Source: Bacilli bacterium (GTDB taxonomy: Bacteria > Bacillota_I > Bacilli_A > RFN20 > CAG-288). From it: a stretch of 9,612 nucleotides of DNA. Below are positions 1 through 5,918 of this stretch, one piece after another. Position 1 is the first letter of the stretch; each line of letters begins with the position of its first letter. The stretch spans positions 1 through 9,612 of the forward strand of contig JALFLX010000121.1 of assembly GCA_022774485.1 (NCBI GenBank). Reading direction: 5' to 3'. Under the pieces are notes generated by a model that saw only the letters and a list, made by a program, of their open reading frames with translations, had not been told where the DNA came from and ran no database searches. Made by a program: the position numbers and the translations under genes.

Positions 1-875
1 ACCATGTCTTTTGCTGACATCTTTTTGCCTACCATATTGACTCTTTCTTCAAAGTCTCTATATGCTGCTAAAATAATGCCCAGAATGTATTTTATGAATG
101 GTGTGTCATCATTCTTCTCTTCGTACCAGTTTTGTGATGACTCCTGTAAGGCGATATAATACTCATTTTTTGTCATTTCAATTTTCTTTTCAAGGGAAAT
201 GTATCTTCCGATTACAAAATCACTTTTATAAAGAAGCAATGTAGTAAGGAGTCTACTCATTCTTCCATTTCCATCATTAAATGGGTGAATGCAAAGAAAA
301 TCGAGAATGAACACAGGAATCGCTATCAATGGATCAATTCCATATGTGTTTATTGCTTTATCATATTCTTCACATATTCTTTCTACTGCATATGGTGTTT
401 CAAAAGGTTCCAAAGGTTTAAACAGAAGAACAGCTCTTCCATCTGGATATACCATGTCTATTTCATTAGGTGTGTCCTTGAACCTGCCTCCGAATCTTTC
501 TTCAGTGAATTGATAAAGCATCTTGTGCAATTGGAGAATGTAGTTCTTTCTAATAGGTACATAATCAAAATTTTCATGAAGTACATTCAAAACATGCCTA
601 TATCCTTTTATTTCTTTTTCTCCTCGGTCTCTAGGGGTTGTTTTATCTGCCATCAAACTTTTTAGTCTTGCTTTTGTAGTAGCAATACCTTCGATTGCGT
701 TTGAAGATTCGGTGCTTTGTATTTTGGCGATTTCAACTAATGTCTCAAGTTCTTGCGGTTTTTGTTCCAAGTATAATTGTTGCCTTCCTTTGAACTCATG
801 AATTAACCCGATATAGTTGATAACTTCTCTATCAAAGGTTCTCGTTCTTAACAGTGAATAATCAAAATTTTTCAT
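1..875 (-). CDS. Fic-domain AMPylase (adenylyltransferase), 3' end outside window
   Basis: Fic proteins transfer AMP (or another nucleotide moiety) from a nucleotide to hydroxyl side chains of target proteins in the cytoplasm. The visible 291 residues begin MKNFDYSLLRTRTFDRE, with an AGGTAGGTGAT ribosome site just upstream of the ATG. The catalytic motif HPFNDGNGR is at residues 197-205 (His197 as base; the acidic and glycine residues bind Mg-ATP). Residues 58-63, SNAIEG, fit the [S/T]xxxE[G/N] inhibitory-helix motif placed N-terminal to the Fic core, so this should be a self-inhibited class II type; Glu62 would be the obstructing glutamate. The ORF is still open at base 1, so the C-terminal part, often a winged helix in this family, is off the window. 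It lies divergent from yefM-yoeB in an A+T-rich stretch. Family assignment is firm; the protein target is unknown. Confidence 0.93.
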   Translation of the reverse strand, partial: MKNFDYSLLRTRTFDREVINYIGLIHEFKGRQQLYLEQKPQELETLVEIAKIQSTESSNAIEGIATTKARLKSLMADKTTPRDRGEKEIKGYRHVLNVLHENFDYVPIRKNYILQLHKMLYQFTEERFGGRFKDTPNEIDMVYPDGRAVLLFKPLEPFETPYAVERICEEYDKAINTYGIDPLIAIPVFILDFLCIHPFNDGNGRMSRLLTTLLLYKSDFVIGRYISLEKKIEMTKNEYYIALQESSQNWYEEKNDDTPFIKYILGIILAAYRDFEERVNMVGKKMSAKDM

Positions 876-897
876 AGAATCACCTACCTAGTTGAAT

Positions 898-948
898 ATC
901 ACCTAAAATTTACATTATTTTTGGTGATTTGTAAATAAGTTAGGTGAT
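898..948. repeat. two-part inverted repeat over the fic promoter (candidate operator)
   Basis: ATCACCTAA (898-906) is the exact reverse complement of TTAGGTGAT (940-948), and inside it ATTTACA (908-914) is the exact reverse complement of TGTAAAT (930-936). Together 16 bases pair on each side around a 15-nt centre. A further ATCACCTA copy at 879-886 overlaps the fic ribosome binding site, a GGTGAT lies in the centre at 923-928, and a degenerate TAGGCGATAAA is at 995-1005. The layout suggests an operator for self-control of fic, or an RNA hairpin; which protein would bind is unknown. Confidence 0.6.
907..935 (-). promoter_or_regulatory. predicted fic promoter
   Basis: On the minus strand a TTTACA -35 box (930-935) and a TAAATT -10 box (907-912) are separated by exactly 17 nt. 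The predicted start near 900 gives a leader of about 25 nt before the fic ATG. Both boxes lie inside the inverted repeat annotated at 898-948, so promoter and putative operator overlap. Confidence 0.5.
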
Positions 949-1153
949 AAATCTCCAAATATCATCATAATTTTTTGGGGGAAAAGGTCTATAGTAGGCG
1001 ATAAAAGTAATAGTCTCTATTATTCCTTAAAATAAACGCACATTAGTGCACTAGTGATAGCGAGGGTAAATTTGCAAATATTAATAACTTTATGAATTCT
1101 AATATGGTTTTTACTTTGTTAACAACAAATAAACAATTTAAATAGAATAGCTA

Positions 1154-1182
1154 TTAACGTACAATAAATTGTACGATATAAT
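1154..1182 (+). promoter_or_regulatory. yefM-yoeB promoter
   Basis: A TTAACG -35 box (1154-1159) and a perfect TATAAT -10 box (1177-1182) are spaced by 17 nt. The predicted start near 1189 is only a few bases ahead of the AAGGAGG ribosome site at 1194-1200. The palindrome at 1158-1175 fills the spacer, so bound antitoxin would block RNA polymerase. Confidence 0.7.
1158..1175. promoter_or_regulatory. YefM/YefM-YoeB operator palindrome
   Basis: CGTACAAT (1158-1165) and ATTGTACG (1168-1175) form a perfect palindrome with a 2-nt centre. The two GTAC cores lie 12 bp apart. From memory, the E. coli yefM-yoeB operator likewise consists of paired TGTACA-type cores about 12 bp apart, so this is very likely the autoregulatory site of the operon. 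It lies between the -35 and -10 boxes. Confidence 0.75.
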
Positions 1183-1207
1183 TTGTATAGGCTAAGGAGG
1201 GTTGCAT

Positions 1208-1462
1208 ATGATAGCAGTTAATTATAGTCAAGTAAGAGAAAACTTGAAAACATATATGGATAAAGCTACTAATGATTTTGAAACAATTATCGTTACAAGA
1301 AAAGATAAAAATGTCGTCATTATTTCTGAAGAAGCGTATAACAATCTTCTTGAAAATGCATATTTATTGAAAGACAAAGCAAACTACGATTGGTTAATGG
1401 AATCCAAGAAGCAATTAGAATCTGGCAAAGCAACAGTACATCAATTGATTGACGAGGAATAA
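1208..1462 (+). CDS. yefM: YefM-family antitoxin (Phd/YefM fold)
   Basis: This is the labile antitoxin that neutralises YoeB and represses the operon. The 84-residue product starts MIAVNYSQVRENLKTYMD, the typical N-terminal YefM DNA-binding/dimer segment. Next comes the conserved VIISEEAYNNLLENAYLL region, then an acidic, flexible C-terminus (LESGKATVHQLIDEE) of the kind that wraps the toxin. I chose the ATG at 1208 because AAGGAGG (1194-1200) lies 7 nt ahead of it; a TTG two codons earlier is directly abutted by the ribosome site and is unlikely. The toxin gene begins 3 nt after the stop, the normal antitoxin-first arrangement with coupled translation. Likely autoregulated through the palindrome at 1158-1175. 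Confidence 0.93.
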   Translation: MIAVNYSQVRENLKTYMDKATNDFETIIVTRKDKNVVIISEEAYNNLLENAYLLKDKANYDWLMESKKQLESGKATVHQLIDEE

Positions 1463-1465
1463 ATA

Positions 1466-1732
1466 ATGAATTATTTATTCACACCTAATGCTTGGGAAGA
1501 TTATAATTTTTGGCAAGAAAATGATAAAAAGACTCGCAAAAGAATAAATGAATTACTTAAAGATATTTCTAGAAATGGCGCTAGTGACGGAATAGGTAAA
1601 CCTGAGCCATTAACTGGTGATTTAATAGGATTTTATAGTAGACGAATAAATTATAAAGATAGATTAATATATAAAGTTGAAAACAATACTATTTCTATTA
1701 TTTCTTGTAGCTATCATTATTCAGATCAATAA
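1466..1732 (+). CDS. yoeB: YoeB-family ribosome-dependent mRNA interferase toxin
   Basis: YoeB is a RelE-fold toxin that enters the ribosomal A site and cuts mRNA when freed from YefM. The product has 88 residues, close to the usual 84. It shows family landmarks in order: WEDYNFWQENDKKTRKRINELLKD (10-33), GKPEPL (44-49), GFYSRRI (55-61), DRLIY (65-69) and the terminal YHY (83-85). The catalytic trio known for E. coli YoeB (Glu46, Arg65, His83) maps to Glu47, Arg66 and His84, all present, so the toxin should be active. Three extra residues, SDQ, follow the usual YHY end. The start sits 3 nt after the yefM stop without its own clear ribosome site, implying translational coupling. A strong terminator follows at 1773. 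Confidence 0.95.
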   Translation: MNYLFTPNAWEDYNFWQENDKKTRKRINELLKDISRNGASDGIGKPEPLTGDLIGFYSRRINYKDRLIYKVENNTISIISCSYHYSDQ

Positions 1733-1772
1733 TGAACTCATCTATTTACAGTCTGTAGAACTCTAACAAATT

Positions 1773-1798
1773 AAAAAACTCCAATTTTGGAGTTTTTT
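1773..1798. terminator. bidirectional rho-independent terminator between yoeB and the flavodiiron gene
   Basis: AAAAAACTCCAA (1773-1784) pairs perfectly with TTGGAGTTTTTT (1787-1798). Because the stem is flanked by A on one side and T on the other, it gives a hairpin with a U tract in both directions. It can end the yefM-yoeB transcript and also the convergent transcript from the minus-strand flavodiiron gene, which stops about 67 nt away. Confidence 0.85.
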
Positions 1799-1864
1799 AA
1801 TTGCTAGTTTTAATAGAAATTGATTGTGTTAAAAAATCGCCTATTTCAGAAGCTTGTTTTGTTT

Positions 1865-3055
1865 TTATAAGGCTTTTAACCACTCATGAAGCTTTTCAAA
1901 GCCAGCTTCATCTACCTTGAAGGCGTAGGCAAAGGGTTCGCTTGTCTTCATTTTGCGAAGCTCTGCAAAGGCAGTTAAGTTCTTTGTGGCTTCTCCGCTC
2001 CATCCGAAGTCTCCAAATGCAGCGAATCTCTTGTTCTGATAGAACGTGACAGTCTTAGAAAGGAGAAGGTCATAGAACGGCTCAAGCGCATCGTTAACGA
2101 CGGTCGGGGAACCAAAGAGAATCATGGAGGAAGACTGCATCGCTTGCAAAATTTCCGGCTTTAAGGCTTGGAAGTTTAGCGCATCAATCTCAAAGGCGTG
2201 GACTGTCTTTCCTGCTTCTTTGAGGTCTTTTTCTAAAGCAAATGCCATCTGTTTGGTGTATCCGTAGCAAGAGGCGTAGACAAGCGTGACTTCAGCGGGA
2301 TTTGAAGTGACAAGATGTTTCTTTGCATCTTCTTCAAAAGCGTCGATCACTTCATTAACATCACAGTCAACGACAGGTCCATGTCCGACTAAGAGCATCT
2401 CAAGATCAAGCTTTCTCACTCTGTCACAGGCTTGGATGCAGTGAGCGGCAAAGGGAGACATGATGCAGTCAAAGTAATAATCAAAAGATTCACGATATTC
2501 TTTGCGGTTATTAACTTTTGATAAGAGGATATTATCAAAAGCATAATGAGTGCCAAAGCCATCGCAGGTGACTAACGCTTTCTCTTCTTTGATGTAGGTG
2601 AATAAGACATCAGGCCAGTGGAGGAAAAGACCAGAGACAAAGGAAAGGGTGTACTGTCCGACCTTGAGTTCTTTTGAAGGGGTGACAACCATGCTCTTGA
2701 ACGGGAATTTTAAGATGTTCTTCATGTTGTTGTTCGCTGCCGGGGATAAGACGAGCGTGATCTCCGGATTTTTCTTTAAGAGCGCTTCAATCGCACCGCT
2801 GTGATCAGGTTCTGTGTGAGCGACAACTAAGTATTTGATCTCAGAGAGCGGAAGAATGGATTCAATATTTGCTAAATACTCCTCTTCAAAAAAAGCTTTG
2901 CTTCCTTCAAAGAGAACTCCGCCTTCTTCTGTTTTCAACAAATAAGAGTTATAAGAAGTGCCATAGGTTAAAGGCATGATAGCATCGAAGACTTTTAATT
3001 CGTGATCAATGACACCGACATAGTATAAATTTTCTTTTAATTTCAATGTTTTCAT
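1865..3055 (-). CDS. A-type flavodiiron protein (O2/NO reductase, FprA/ROO family)
   Basis: Flavodiiron proteins reduce O2 to water (or NO to N2O) in the cytoplasm of anaerobes, taking electrons from rubredoxin or a flavin reductase. The 396-residue length matches the minimal class A form. The N-terminal metallo-beta-lactamase-like domain (about 1-245) carries the diiron ligands: His80-x-Glu82-x-Asp84-His85 in HTEPDH, His146 in LHWPD, Asp165 in CDGFG and His225 in GHGPV. The C-terminal flavodoxin domain (about 254-396) starts VTLVYASCYGYTKQMA, an FMN phosphate-binding loop, and has FGSPTVVNDALEPFYDLL. All metal ligands are intact, so it should be active. The ribosome site GGAGAGG lies 9 nt ahead of the ATG. 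No rubredoxin partner is visible in the window. Whether O2 or NO is the main substrate cannot be told from sequence. Confidence 0.95.
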   Translation of the reverse strand: MKTLKLKENLYYVGVIDHELKVFDAIMPLTYGTSYNSYLLKTEEGGVLFEGSKAFFEEEYLANIESILPLSEIKYLVVAHTEPDHSGAIEALLKKNPEITLVLSPAANNNMKNILKFPFKSMVVTPSKELKVGQYTLSFVSGLFLHWPDVLFTYIKEEKALVTCDGFGTHYAFDNILLSKVNNRKEYRESFDYYFDCIMSPFAAHCIQACDRVRKLDLEMLLVGHGPVVDCDVNEVIDAFEEDAKKHLVTSNPAEVTLVYASCYGYTKQMAFALEKDLKEAGKTVHAFEIDALNFQALKPEILQAMQSSSMILFGSPTVVNDALEPFYDLLLSKTVTFYQNKRFAAFGDFGWSGEATKNLTAFAELRKMKTSEPFAYAFKVDEAGFEKLHEWLKAL

Positions 3056-3074
3056 TCTGTTTTACCTCTCCAAA

Positions 3075-3116
3075 ATTATAGTACTCTTTTTTTGAAAAAA
3101 AGGAAATGATGCTCAA
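3075..3116 (-). promoter_or_regulatory. flavodiiron gene promoter with upstream TTGAGCAT element
   Basis: On the minus strand a perfect TATAAT (3075-3080) lies 19 nt before the ATG. TTGAGCAT (3109-3116) lies 28 nt upstream of it. No good -35 box is seen at 17 nt, only T-rich DNA within a T7-C-A7 tract, so activation through the upstream element is plausible. The opposite gene has the same element at the same distance. The predicted RNA start would fall next to the ribosome site. Confidence 0.5.
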
Positions 3117-3218
3117 TGCTTTACGATTCTGAGAGATTCTTTTTTCTTTGTTGTTTTGTCTTATAGAACTGAGTAAGGAGAAAATTTTTATCACAAAATG
3201 AGGAAATAGAACGAAAAG

Positions 3219-3260
3219 TTGAGCATATGTTTTAAAAAGGAAGAAAAAATTCCATATAAT
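3219..3260 (+). promoter_or_regulatory. promoter of the 3279 unit with upstream TTGAGCAT element
   Basis: TTGAGCAT (3219-3226) is followed after exactly 28 nt by TATAAT (3255-3260), mirroring the flavodiiron promoter on the other strand. The -35 position (about 3232-3237, TTAAAA) is poor. The ATG at 3279 follows 18 nt after the -10 box, with GGAG at 3268-3271 between. Confidence 0.5.
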
Positions 3261-3278
3261 AGAAAACTGGAGAAAACC

Positions 3279-3719
3279 ATGGAAGAGAATCAACAGTTTG
3301 AGACCACCACAAACCTTTATTCAATCGAGCATCTTCTCGATTATCTTTGGATGAGATATGAAGGAGAGCAGAAGCTTTTCAAACCCAAAAATTCCAAAGA
3401 TTTTCAAAGCGAATACCTCTACGGAGACCTGCTTACAGGCGCTCAGGTGAATAGACAATATCACCTTCTTGATAAGAAAGGGAAAGAACAACTCTTCAGC
3501 GCTCGTAAAGAATATAAAGTGGATCTTGTGGGCTTTAGAGTCTTGGATGAAAAGAAAAACGAAATCAGCATCGGTGTCGCTTTGCTTATCTATCCTCCGG
3601 AGAAGAAAGAATATTCTCTTTTCCTCCTAGATGAGGATCAGAAAGTCTATCGCTTCCTCTTATCTTGCCAACAGAAAAAAGGAAATCATCAGATCTTTGA
3701 CACTCTTTTGATCAAATGA
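3279..3719 (+). CDS. uncharacterised cytoplasmic protein, 146 aa
   Basis: I do not recognise a family. The product is soluble, rich in Lys, Glu and aromatic residues, with no signal peptide or membrane helix. An N-terminal part (about 14-60) reads as helical (SIEHLLDYLWMRYEGEQKLF). The rest alternates hydrophobic strands and charged turns, such as VDLVGFRVLD, ISIGVALLIYPP and EYSLFLLDE, suggesting a small alpha+beta fold. I chose the ATG at 3279 over an in-frame start at 3219 because GGAG lies 6 nt ahead of it and the -10 box TATAAT lies upstream; a start at 3219 would sit upstream of that promoter. A lipoprotein gene begins 4 nt after its stop, so the two are almost certainly co-transcribed and may be translationally coupled. 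Confidence 0.8.
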   Translation: MEENQQFETTTNLYSIEHLLDYLWMRYEGEQKLFKPKNSKDFQSEYLYGDLLTGAQVNRQYHLLDKKGKEQLFSARKEYKVDLVGFRVLDEKKNEISIGVALLIYPPEKKEYSLFLLDEDQKVYRFLLSCQQKKGNHQIFDTLLIK

Positions 3720-3723
3720 AAAT

Positions 3724-4110
3724 ATGAAAAAGAACACTTCTTTATTATGGATGTCATCTCTACTGTTATTGACAGGATGTGGAAAATATTCCTCCACCTA
3801 TACTGCGACGCTGTTTGTCCATAACAACTTCGCAAAAAAAGCGACCATGCACTTTTCTACTTTTAAAGGAAGAATGGTCTTTAAACTGAAATGTGACAAT
3901 GAAAAAATCTCTTATACCGCCACCTTAGGAGCTGGAGATGCCATCATCTATTATGACTACCAGGATGAGAAGAAAGTCCTCTTTGAATTGCATGAAGGGG
4001 AAGAAATCAATTCTTCTAGCGAAGCGATCACTTCCTCGAAAGTCTATGTTATCGTTGAATTTGAACAAGAGGGCCAGGATGGTAAGATTGACTTCAATGT
4101 CAGTTTATAA
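3724..4110 (+). CDS. small predicted lipoprotein, 128 aa
   Basis: The N-terminus MKKNTSLLWMSSLLLLTGCGKYSS is a lipoprotein signal peptide: a short positive end, a hydrophobic core (7-16) and a lipobox LTGC with Cys19 as the lipidated residue. The mature part of about 110 residues should sit outside the membrane, tethered by lipid. It is rich in beta-type alternation (TATLFVHNN, KISYTATL, KVYVIVEFE) and acidic residues, resembling a small beta-sandwich, but I recognise no family. No clear Shine-Dalgarno sequence precedes the ATG, which comes 4 nt after the stop of the preceding gene, so translation probably depends on ribosomes finishing that gene. The unit ends at the terminator at 4131. Confidence 0.8.
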   Translation: MKKNTSLLWMSSLLLLTGCGKYSSTYTATLFVHNNFAKKATMHFSTFKGRMVFKLKCDNEKISYTATLGAGDAIIYYDYQDEKKVLFELHEGEEINSSSEAITSSKVYVIVEFEQEGQDGKIDFNVSL

Positions 4111-4130
4111 AAATTGTTTGATCGAATGTT

Positions 4131-4157
4131 AAAAGCGGAGAACAAACTCCGTTTTTT
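4131..4157 (+). terminator. rho-independent terminator after the lipoprotein gene
   Basis: CGGAG (4136-4140) and CTCCG (4147-4151) form a stem around AACAAA, extended by A/T pairs and followed by six T (4152-4157). It lies about 20 nt after the lipoprotein stop codon. Confidence 0.85.
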
Positions 4158-4165
4158 GTTGAAAA

Positions 4166-4188
4166 CAAAAAGCCGCCAGGCGGAGGCT
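4166..4188 (-). terminator. probable terminator of SDR1 (minus strand)
   Basis: On the minus strand a GC-rich imperfect hairpin (AGCC at 4185-4188 with GGCT at 4171-4174, and CCGCC/GGCGG inside) is followed by a T run. It lies about 23 nt after the SDR1 stop. Its T tract is complementary to that of the plus-strand terminator next to it (TTTTTGTT 4153-4160 with AACAAAAA 4164-4171), making a compact two-way barrier between the convergent units. Confidence 0.6.
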
Positions 4189-4210
4189 GACAGCTTATAA
4201 ATAAAATGAT

Positions 4211-4975
4211 TTAGAGAGTAGAACCGAAGTCAGAGACAATGACCTGACCGGTGATTGCTCTAGACTCATCAGAAGCTAAGAAGAGCAAAACATTAGCGAC
4301 ATCGATCGGCATGCAGGGCTGGACCTTTAAGTCAGCGTGCTTTGCCATCTGTCCCATCATATCCGGATCTAACGTTCTAGGATCGGTAGTCATGGTCATC
4401 GGAGTGATGATGGTAGAGGGGCAGACAGAGTTGCAGCGGATACCCTTGCCAGCAAAACGTAAGGCAGTGTGCTTGGTGAGACCGATGACAGCAGCTTTGG
4501 AGGTGACGTAAGCAGCGCCACCACAGCCGTGATGACCAGCGACAGAGTCAAGGTTGACAATAGAACCAGCACCTCTCTTAACCATATCCTGTAAGACAGC
4601 TCTGGTGCAGTAGAGAGTTCCCTTGGTGTTGATGTCGATAACACGATCAACATCTTCATCTAAGCAACGATCGACCGGCTTTAAACCAGCTTCTAAGACA
4701 CCGGCGTTGTTGACTAAGACATCAACTCTTCCAAATGTCTCGATGACTTTCTCGACCATGGCGTTGACTTGTTCAACTTTGCTGACATCAGTGGAGATCG
4801 CTAAGCACTCTCCGCCAGCAGCTTTGATCTTATCGCAAACTTCCTTTAACTGAGCTTCTCTTCTCGCAGTGATAACAACTTTAGCGCCTTCTTTGGCAAA
4901 GAGCTCGGCAGTGCAAGCTCCGACACCGGAGTTGCCACCGGTGATAATGCAGACTTTTCCATCTAAACGACCCAT
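4211..4975 (-). CDS. short-chain dehydrogenase/reductase SDR1 (classical SDR)
   Basis: Classical SDRs interconvert alcohols and ketones with NAD(P)H in the cytoplasm. The 254-residue product has the cofactor motif TGGNSGVG (12-19), NNAG (89-92), catalytic Asn116, Ser144, Tyr156 and Lys160 (YVTSK). The paired arginines Arg38-Arg39 after the second beta strand favour NADP(H) (inference). The Ser-Tyr spacing is 12 residues instead of the usual 13, from a one-residue shorter loop (SVAGHHGCGGAAY). The C-terminus is ITGQVIVSDFG rather than the common DGG. I chose the ATG at 4975 because AGGAGG at 4985-4990 precedes it by 9 nt; an in-frame TTG at 4999 lies upstream of that site. The substrate is unknown; hydroxysteroid activity is only a contextual idea, from the bile-salt hydrolase nearby. 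Confidence 0.9.
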   Translation of the reverse strand: MGRLDGKVCIITGGNSGVGACTAELFAKEGAKVVITARREAQLKEVCDKIKAAGGECLAISTDVSKVEQVNAMVEKVIETFGRVDVLVNNAGVLEAGLKPVDRCLDEDVDRVIDINTKGTLYCTRAVLQDMVKRGAGSIVNLDSVAGHHGCGGAAYVTSKAAVIGLTKHTALRFAGKGIRCNSVCPSTIITPMTMTTDPRTLDPDMMGQMAKHADLKVQPCMPIDVANVLLFLASDESRAITGQVIVSDFGSTL

Positions 4976-4999
4976 AGTAAATTTCCTCCTATTGCTCAA

Positions 5000-5008
5000 A
5001 GTATATCA
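5000..5008 (-). promoter_or_regulatory. extended -10 promoter of SDR1
   Basis: On the minus strand TGATATACT is an extended -10 element (TG-n-TATACT), with no convincing -35 box 17 nt upstream. Predicted transcription starts near 4993, immediately before the AGGAGG ribosome site. SDR2 has a similar TGATAGAAT element. Confidence 0.55.
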
Positions 5009-5061
5009 TAGGAAACACGCAAAATGATAATAAAATATCAAAAAATTGCGAGATATGTTCT

Positions 5062-5079
5062 ATTTTGCACGCTCAATAA
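5062..5079. promoter_or_regulatory. SDR upstream box, copy 1
   Basis: The 18 bases here (plus strand, starting ATTTTGCACG and ending TCAATAA) match 15 of 18 positions of the box at 9066-9083 upstream of SDR2. The core resembles TGCGCA, itself a palindrome, and a perfect GCGCA follows at 5081-5085. It lies between the stop of the 5093 gene and the SDR1 promoter. No U tract follows, so it is not an evident terminator; a shared operator is the better guess. Confidence 0.45.
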
Positions 5080-5092
5080 TGCGCAACACGAG

Positions 5093-5899
5093 TTAAGCAA
5101 CAGTTACGAGCAAATAGTTGTCGGTTTCCTCTTTGCTGAACTTGTATCCAGAGGCACCAAAGTCCATCAAACTGGCGACGATTCCTTTATTTTCTTCATT
5201 TCCGATCATGATCTGCATAAAAGATTCTGCAATCTGATTGGCTACTGTATCTAAATCGAGATCCATCGAAGGGATGAAGGCGTTTAAGGAGGTGACAATT
5301 GCATCAGTCTGCTTTTTTGATAAGGTATTGAGTCTAAAATATGTCTCGGTGATGGTGTAGGAAATGTTCTCTCCTTTGGTGACATCAAAGCTTAGATTGA
5401 GATAGAGCGCTTTTGGTAAGAAGGGAATGTCTTCGGTTATTCCAAAGGGAGATTTTACAATGACATTCATTTTGCAGTACATCTCTGTCTCACAATTGAA
5501 GCTTAGCTCTTTTAGCTCTAGAGTATTATCTTCTTGTTTGGCTAAGAACGTCTGGATAAACGAGGCAAAAACAGTATCTTTGATCTTAAGGTCTTCTGTC
5601 AGTGTGCCTGTCACGTTCTCAGGAACAAAGGAATAACCATTTGTCTCATCATAAACGATGAAGTCACCGACTTGTGCGTTAATTTGTTCTGCAAGCTCTT
5701 TATGCTCATCCGCTTCAAAGGGAACGGTGATGTATGTTTCTTCATCTACCTCTTTGACAAGTTTTGGAATGGCGAAAGCAGTGCTGAGAATATCAACACC
5801 GAATTTGTTGTTGATCACCTGGACTACTATGGTAGAACCGACGACAAACACAAAAATGAAGACAAACAAGCTGATAAAGAATTTGATGATAAATTTCAT
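5093..5899 (-). CDS. membrane-anchored extracytoplasmic protein, unknown function
   Basis: The 268-residue product starts MKFIIKFFISLFVFIFVFVVGSTIVVQ, one hydrophobic helix at about 4-28 with no lipobox or clear cleavage site, so it is probably an uncleaved anchor with the rest outside the cell. The outer part (about 35-268) is acidic and shows alternating strands and amphipathic helices, for example KALYLNLSFDVTKGENISYTITETYFRLNTLSKKQ and SMDLDLDTVANQIAESFMQIM. Two Cys (NCETEMYCKMN) lie seven residues apart and could form a disulfide. I recognise no family. I chose the ATG at 5899 because GAGGG lies 7 nt upstream; the in-frame TTG at 5920 would precede that ribosome site. It is followed by SDR1 and preceded by the peroxiredoxin gene on the same strand, but has its own near-consensus promoter. 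Confidence 0.85.
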   Translation of the reverse strand: MKFIIKFFISLFVFIFVFVVGSTIVVQVINNKFGVDILSTAFAIPKLVKEVDEETYITVPFEADEHKELAEQINAQVGDFIVYDETNGYSFVPENVTGTLTEDLKIKDTVFASFIQTFLAKQEDNTLELKELSFNCETEMYCKMNVIVKSPFGITEDIPFLPKALYLNLSFDVTKGENISYTITETYFRLNTLSKKQTDAIVTSLNAFIPSMDLDLDTVANQIAESFMQIMIGNEENKGIVASLMDFGASGYKFSKEETDNYLLVTVA

Positions 5900-5918
5900 A
5901 AATTTTCCCTCATTGTTC

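Larger units (their letters stand above)
876..1207. other. A+T-rich divergent intergenic region fic / yefM
   Basis: This 332-bp gap contains no convincing gene. It holds the fic promoter and inverted repeat (898-948), then a 10-bp palindrome TAGTGCACTA at 1044-1053 inside a TAGTG-rich patch, an inverted pair TTTGTT/AACAAA at 1115-1129 around GTTAAC, and the yefM promoter and operator (1154-1182). The middle part, about 1006-1110, shows nothing else that I can interpret. Confidence 0.6.

Noticed and set aside
285..665. Plus-strand open frames of 126 and 74 codons
   Set aside because: They lie antisense to the Fic coding sequence, have no ribosome site, and the Fic frame shows clear family motifs.
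3006..3293. Minus-strand frame of 95 codons upstream of the flavodiiron gene
   Set aside because: It spans the divergent promoters and overlaps both neighbours; composition is that of translated A+T-rich spacer.
4396..4853. Open frames on both strands inside SDR1
   Set aside because: They are shadows of the SDR1 frame, without ribosome sites or recognisable protein features.
5062..5092. Rho-independent terminator of the 5093 gene
   Set aside because: A 6-bp stem (TTGCGC with GTGCAA) can form, but no T run follows on the minus strand; the shared SDR box explanation is kept instead.
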